This document shows, piece after piece, positions 24,532-27,791 of a DNA stretch of 27,791 nucleotides. This stretch comes from DATBLZ01 sp036555065. Its GTDB lineage: Bacteria > Pseudomonadota > Gammaproteobacteria > Steroidobacterales > Rariloculaceae. Location: positions 1 to 27,791 of the forward strand of contig DATBLZ010000110.1 of the NCBI GenBank assembly GCA_036555065.1, written 5' to 3'. Position 1 is the first letter of the stretch. Every line of letters starts with the position of its first letter. The position numbers and the translations under genes were made by a program. The notes under the pieces are model-generated. The model ran no database searches. It saw only the letters and a program-made list of their open reading frames with translations, and was not told the origin of the DNA.

Positions 24532-24899
24532 ACAAGTCACTTCTAGTCGGAACCATCGTCGGCGTAACGGCGGCCGTCGCAGGCAGTCTATTCGCCGGAT
24601 ACAAGCTGCTCGAACAAAATGGGCAGCCGCAGGACGAGCAAACGCTCGCGGCGATCACGGCTCCCGATTCGGCGCCGGTCGACGATTGCGACCCCAACTA
24701 CACCGAGCCCGGCGATGAGCATCGCGTTGCCGGCACGGTGATAGGCGCCGTGGTCGGCGGCGCTGTCGGCAACGACGTCGGCGACAGCGATGTCACGACG
24801 GCGGCCGGTGCCGCGGCCGGAGCTTTCGCCGGCCACGAGATCCAGAAGAATCTGCAGGAGAATCGCGCAGCCAAAGCCGGCTGTGCTCAGAACCAGTAA
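24528..24899 (+). CDS. Glycine-zipper membrane protein
   Basis: 123 residues from the ATG at 24528, with GAGGAGG 6 bases upstream. An N-terminal helix (about 5-26, LLVGTIVGVTAAVAGSLFAG) is a signal anchor. A central glycine zipper follows (about 68-105: VAGTVIGAVVGGAVGNDVG and AAGAAAGAFAGHEI), as in glycine-zipper 2TM proteins of the outer envelope. Two cysteines (DDC and AGC) could form a disulphide. Last gene of the operon; a strong terminator follows. It presumably contributes to the same envelope response. Confidence 0.85.
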   Translation: MNKSLLVGTIVGVTAAVAGSLFAGYKLLEQNGQPQDEQTLAAITAPDSAPVDDCDPNYTEPGDEHRVAGTVIGAVVGGAVGNDVGDSDVTTAAGAAAGAFAGHEIQKNLQENRAAKAGCAQNQ

Positions 24900-24927
24900 T
24901 TGCGGTCTTTGTTGTTGAGTTCGACTC

Positions 24928-24982
24928 AAACCGCCCCCGGCATCTCCCCCCTCCCCCCCTAGCCCCGCCGGGGGCGGTTTTT
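24928..24982 (+). terminator. Intrinsic terminator of the sigma-54 operon
   Basis: AAACCGCCCCCGG (24928-24940) pairs with CCGGGGGCGGTTT (24968-24980), a perfect 13-bp stem with a 27-base C/T-rich loop, ending in a T run (24978-24982). A smaller hairpin TTGAGT-TCG-ACTCAA (24915-24929) lies just upstream. Confidence 0.9.
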
Positions 24983-25011
24983 CTCCAAACCCGTCGAAGC
25001 GCTCGGCCCGA

Positions 25012-25365
25012 CTAACTTTTCGCCGCACGCTGCGCGATCGCGACGCTGCCGAGAATCATGGCGCCTGCGACCGCCATGCTCGAGGTCAGCGCTTCGCCGA
25101 GGATCAGCCGGGCCCAGACGACGCCGGTGAACCCGATTGCAAGCGCAAGCGATCGCCACACGCCGATGCGTTCGCCGAAGAACAGGAATGCGATCAAAGT
25201 CGTGAAGGGAACCGTCATCGCATTGGCGATCGCCCCGATTCCAGCCGGCGCGCGCTGTGCCGCCCACGCGAAAAGAATGAACGGCAGCGCCGAGTTGATC
25301 GCGCCGAGCACGACGAGCTCGAGCGGCGTGAGCCAGGCGTGCTTGCGGCCGAGCGGATCCGTCAT
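25012..25365 (-). pseudogene. EamA/DMT-family transporter remnant with internal deletion
   Basis: 117 residues in one open frame, against about 290 for a 10-helix DMT transporter. The first part, GAINSALPFILFAWAAQRAPAG through FFGERIGVWRSLALAIGFTGVV, is the helix 3-5 region. It runs directly into ARLILGEALTSSMAVAGAMILGSVAIAQR, which looks like the final helix of the second half. Helices 1-2 and about 6-9 appear missing. The ATG at 25365 overlaps the upstream esterase stop, so it may still be translated. An authentic half-size transporter is the alternative. Confidence 0.6.
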
Positions 25366-26363
25366 TGCAGACGGAAACGCGATGCGAACGCCCAGGCTTC
25401 CGCGGCGGCATGGACGACGTTCGTCGCCGGCCCCAGCACGCTCTCGGGCAGGCCGCTGCTGCCGGGGCCGCCGGGCCAGCCGTGACCCGCCCCCGTCAAC
25501 TTCCAATGCACGACCTCGGTGCCTGCCTTACACGGCGACCAGACGATGCGCGTTGCCGTATGTGCGGCACCGTTGCTCGACGGGGTCGTCCGCGTCTCCT
25601 CCGTGCGGGCCTCGCCTTCGCAACCGTCGGCCCGAATCCAGCGATCGAGCGCTTCCTCGACGGCCACGTGGGTCTCGCGGTTGCTCGTCCCCGGGAACGG
25701 CGGACCGAGCCCACCGCCGTAGAGCGCGCGTGGATCGTCGACGCTATGAATGTGCATGACGGCGACCGGCCGCGACGGCGCGAACGAATCGACGCTCATC
25801 GCGCCCGCGACCGGCACGATGGCCGCGATTACGTCGGCGCGCTCGGCAGCGAGCCGGTACGCCATGATGGCGCCGTTCGAATGCCCGGTCGCATAGACGC
25901 GCGCGCGATCGATCGGCGTGCGGCGCGCGAGATCCTCGAGCACGGCGATCGTGAAGCCGACGTCGTCGACTCGTTGATTCCTCGCGTAACCGCAGCAACG
26001 TCCACCGTTGAACGTGAGAAGCCGGTTCGGGAGCACGCCCGTTCCGTTCGGATACACGACGACGAAGTGCTCGCGATCGGCGAGCGCGTCCAGCCCCGCG
26101 TACGCCTTGAAGCCAGCGGCATTACCGCCGCCACCGTGGTACGCGATCATCACGGGCAGCGGTTCGCTCGCGCCCGGCGGCACGTGCACGAGGTACTTGC
26201 GGGTGCGCTCGCCGTGGCGCAGCGAGAAGTCGTGATCCCCGGCGGCGAGGCCCGCGCCCGGAGCCGCGGCCGTGCGTTCGTCCGGCTGTGCGCGCAACGG
26301 CGCCCCTGTCACGGCAACGCTAGCCAACGCTAGGAACGCGAGGGCCGCCCGCCGGATTCTCAC
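25362..26363 (-). CDS. Exported esterase of the PHB-depolymerase / feruloyl-esterase type (alpha/beta hydrolase)
   Basis: 333 residues from a GTG at 26363, which places the signal peptide (VRIRRAALAFLALASVAVTG) at the N-terminus; an ATG at 26450 is possible but would precede it with 29 untypical residues. The catalytic nucleophile is Ser in GHSNG (G-x-S-x-G, about residue 163), with an oxyanion segment MIAYHGGGGNA. GGRCCGYA is a family hallmark, and AGHGW supplies the catalytic His. Paired cysteines probably form disulphides. Such enzymes hydrolyse polyesters or hydroxycinnamoyl/phenolic esters outside the cytoplasm. Phenolic-ester activity would fit the polyphenol genes nearby but is not shown. 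Confidence 0.82.
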   Translation of the reverse strand: MRIRRAALAFLALASVAVTGAPLRAQPDERTAAAPGAGLAAGDHDFSLRHGERTRKYLVHVPPGASEPLPVMIAYHGGGGNAAGFKAYAGLDALADREHFVVVYPNGTGVLPNRLLTFNGGRCCGYARNQRVDDVGFTIAVLEDLARRTPIDRARVYATGHSNGAIMAYRLAAERADVIAAIVPVAGAMSVDSFAPSRPVAVMHIHSVDDPRALYGGGLGPPFPGTSNRETHVAVEEALDRWIRADGCEGEARTEETRTTPSSNGAAHTATRIVWSPCKAGTEVVHWKLTGAGHGWPGGPGSSGLPESVLGPATNVVHAAAEAWAFASRFRLQ

Positions 26364-26474
26364 CTTGGTGCGGCGCTGGCGACAGTGATTCGAGGGCGGG
26401 CCGGCAACGGTTTCCACGCGGCACCTCCGAGCGCCGCGGCATGTTGGCACAACGCCAGAACGCTTGCCACGCGC

Positions 26475-26729
26475 TCAGCTGCAGAAGTCGAGCCGCTCGC
26501 GGCACTGGCAGTACTCGGCGACGAGCGCGGCCCGAAGGCCCGCCTGCGCGGGCTTGCCGCGCCGGCCGGCGAGCGCATACAAGCCGAGCGTGTCGCGCGC
26601 GGCCTCATCCGAGAGCTTACTCAGCCAAACGGCCATTGCGATCTGCTGGGCGAAGTGCGCCTCGACCTGCGTCAGGCAGCCCCCGTCGTCCACCGTAGTC
26701 GCCGCGTCGCAGAGCGAGATTGCGGCCAT
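26475..26729 (-). CDS. Small Cys-containing hypothetical protein
   Basis: 84 residues from ATG 26729, preceded by AGAGGGA; an ATG at 26762 would add 11 residues. It contains six cysteines, LCDAATT, GGCL, and a C-terminal cluster AEYCQCRERLDFCS, plus an amphipathic helix (about 20-45). No family is recognised. The neighbouring esterase begins 111 bases downstream. Both strands here are open, so coding status is uncertain. Confidence 0.45.
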   Translation of the reverse strand: MAAISLCDAATTVDDGGCLTQVEAHFAQQIAMAVWLSKLSDEAARDTLGLYALAGRRGKPAQAGLRAALVAEYCQCRERLDFCS

Positions 26730-26783
26730 CGGTCGTCCCTCTTGCTTCTCGGGACTGAGCATGCCCGGCAGAAATGGCAGCGC

Positions 26784-26802
26784 TCTGGCAAGGTTCTGGC
26801 AA
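26784..26802. repeat. Direct repeat TCTGGCAA, 11-base periodicity
   Basis: Two copies of TCTGGCAA (26784-26791 and 26795-26802) lie one helical turn apart, 82 bases upstream of the transhydroxylase-like gene. They are a possible regulator-binding site; the repeat is short, so chance is not excluded. Confidence 0.35.
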
Positions 26803-26883
26803 ATTGTGGCGATGGCGCCGCGCTTTACGCCCGTGAGCCGAAACCGGTAACCTAAGCGGCCCAGAACGAAAGACCCAGGCCTA

Positions 26884-27791
26884 ATGGACAGACTCAGCAC
26901 GCTCGCGTTTTCGACGTTGCTCTTCGGCGTCGCGGTCGCGATGAAATACACGGCCTGGCGCTTTCCGGCCTACCGCGCGCGGCTCAAAGAGCAGAACCTG
27001 ACGGCGCAAATCCGGGTCAAGGCCGGAACGGGCCGTTACTTCGTTTTCAAGGACGGCAAGGTGTCGTCACGACACGGCGTGCACGCGAATCCCGACATCG
27101 TCGTCACTTTCAAGAGCGCGCGTCTCGCCGTTCACTTGCTCACGCATCCGAACGACCAGCTCGGCCGGATCAACGCCGCGAAGAGCTTCAGCATGACGCT
27201 CGACGGCCCTCAGGATAAGGGCATCTGGTTCATGTTGACGCTCGAGCAGATGCTGCAGGTCGGTTGGCGTTACGGCATCGATGCGGGCAACGGCGAGACG
27301 CGCTATTGCAACATGGCGAACGGCGGACCCCTATGGGTGTACGTCAAGGACGGAAAGATCGTCCGCATGACACCGATCGAGTTCGACGAGCGCGACCCGC
27401 AACCGTGGAGCATCAAGGCGAAAGGCAAAGTGTTCACGCCGCCGCGCAAGACCTCGCTCGCGCCACACGGTCAGACAGTCAAATCGACGATCTACTCGCC
27501 GGACCGAATTCTTTATCCGATGAAGCGCGTCGACTTTGATCCGAACGGCGAGCGCCATACGGAAAACCGCGGCATCTCGGGCTACGAGCGCATCAGCTGG
27601 GACGAGGCGCTCGACATCGTCGCGAGCGAGATCAAGCGGCAGAAGACCGTGCACGGCAACGGCGCGATCGCGTGCAGCCATCCGTCGCACCACGCCTGGG
27701 GCAACATCGGCTACTACTTGAGCGCGCTGCGCAAGTTCGAGAACGCGGTCGGCATGACCGAGGTCCACCACAACCCCGACAGCTGGGAAGG
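26884..27791 (+). CDS. Membrane-anchored SCP2-like domain fused to a pyrogallol-phloroglucinol transhydroxylase-like molybdoenzyme (partial)
   Basis: 302 residues are visible before the window ends. From ATG 26884: a membrane helix (about 5-24), then an SCP2-like segment (about 37-125: TGRYFVFKDGKV, NPDIVVTF, FSMTLDGPQDKG). From about 140 the sequence follows the large subunit of transhydroxylase AthL of Pelobacter: GGPLWVYVKDGKIVRMTP, TPPRKTS, YPMKRVDFDPNGER, YERISWDEALDIV and HNPDSWEG. As I recall for AthL, Ser175 is the molybdenum ligand and Asp174 and His144 are catalytic; these correspond to Ser300, Asp299 and His269 here. The usual N-terminal [4Fe-4S] cysteines are absent, as in AthL. 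AthL works with a small iron-sulphur subunit, which would be expected downstream. There is no obvious Shine-Dalgarno. Confidence 0.8.
   Translation, partial: MDRLSTLAFSTLLFGVAVAMKYTAWRFPAYRARLKEQNLTAQIRVKAGTGRYFVFKDGKVSSRHGVHANPDIVVTFKSARLAVHLLTHPNDQLGRINAAKSFSMTLDGPQDKGIWFMLTLEQMLQVGWRYGIDAGNGETRYCNMANGGPLWVYVKDGKIVRMTPIEFDERDPQPWSIKAKGKVFTPPRKTSLAPHGQTVKSTIYSPDRILYPMKRVDFDPNGERHTENRGISGYERISWDEALDIVASEIKRQKTVHGNGAIACSHPSHHAWGNIGYYLSALRKFENAVGMTEVHHNPDSWE

Noticed and set aside
25365..26333. Plus-strand frame opposite the esterase
   Set aside because: The minus strand has the signal peptide, GHSNG and other family hallmarks.
26464..26850. Plus-strand frame of 128 residues
   Set aside because: Ser/Arg/Ala-rich with no start signal; less plausible than the short minus-strand gene, and it would crowd the downstream promoter.
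26730..26951. N-terminal extension of the small Cys protein to 26951
   Set aside because: It would overlap the start of the transhydroxylase-like gene on the other strand and has no family support.

Overview
The window is high-GC (by eye about 64-66%), gene-dense proteobacterial DNA. A complete Bat/MoxR aerotolerance operon, a UrcA-family protein, outer-membrane beta-barrels ending in aromatic residues, a sigma-54 promoter with an NtrC-type activator, and YqjD/YqjE-like proteins point to a Gram-negative, most likely gammaproteobacterial, aerobe or facultative aerobe. The order or family cannot be fixed from the sequence alone. I saw no rRNA, tRNA, insertion sequence or CRISPR array.

Layout. 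(1) 1-6860, minus strand: six tightly coupled genes moxR - DUF58 - DUF4381 - batA - batB/C - batD, with overlapping or closely spaced stops and starts; batD runs off the left edge. (2) 6958-8682, plus: thpR (RNA 2',3'-cyclic phosphodiesterase), a small exported protein and a DUF3313-like lipoprotein. (3) 8683-9160: a 478-base gap with three adjacent inverted repeats. (4) 9161-11324, plus: a fused gallate-type extradiol dioxygenase and a bicupin 16 bases downstream, followed by a VapBC toxin-antitoxin pair (11345-11931). (5) 11936-15214, minus: an outer-membrane barrel, a UrcA-family protein and an orphan [4Fe-4S] molybdopterin oxidoreductase. (6) 15359-16885, plus: another outer-membrane protein and a Gly/Ala-rich exported protein whose Shine-Dalgarno can pair with an upstream anti-SD. 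(7) 16953-19756: an S8 protease divergent from an ECF sigma / anti-sigma pair, with a perfect palindrome between them. (8) 19753-24982: a sensor kinase divergent from a sigma-54 activator, then a consensus sigma-54 promoter driving a five-gene envelope operon (BON, DUF883/YqjD, YqjE, YqjK-like, glycine zipper) closed by a strong terminator. (9) 25012-26729, minus: a DMT-transporter remnant with an internal deletion, an exported PHB-depolymerase/feruloyl-esterase-type hydrolase and a small Cys-containing protein. (10) 26884 to the right edge, plus: a membrane-anchored SCP2-like domain fused to a pyrogallol-phloroglucinol transhydroxylase-like molybdoenzyme, truncated by the window.

Functional themes: envelope and stress homeostasis (Bat operon, ECF module, two-component/sigma-54 module) and polyphenol chemistry (gallate-type ring cleavage, bicupin, transhydroxylase-like enzyme, possibly the orphan molybdoenzyme and the esterase). 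The two observations I would pursue first are the SCP2-transhydroxylase fusion and the sigma-54 envelope-stress regulon sitting beside its likely own two-component system.
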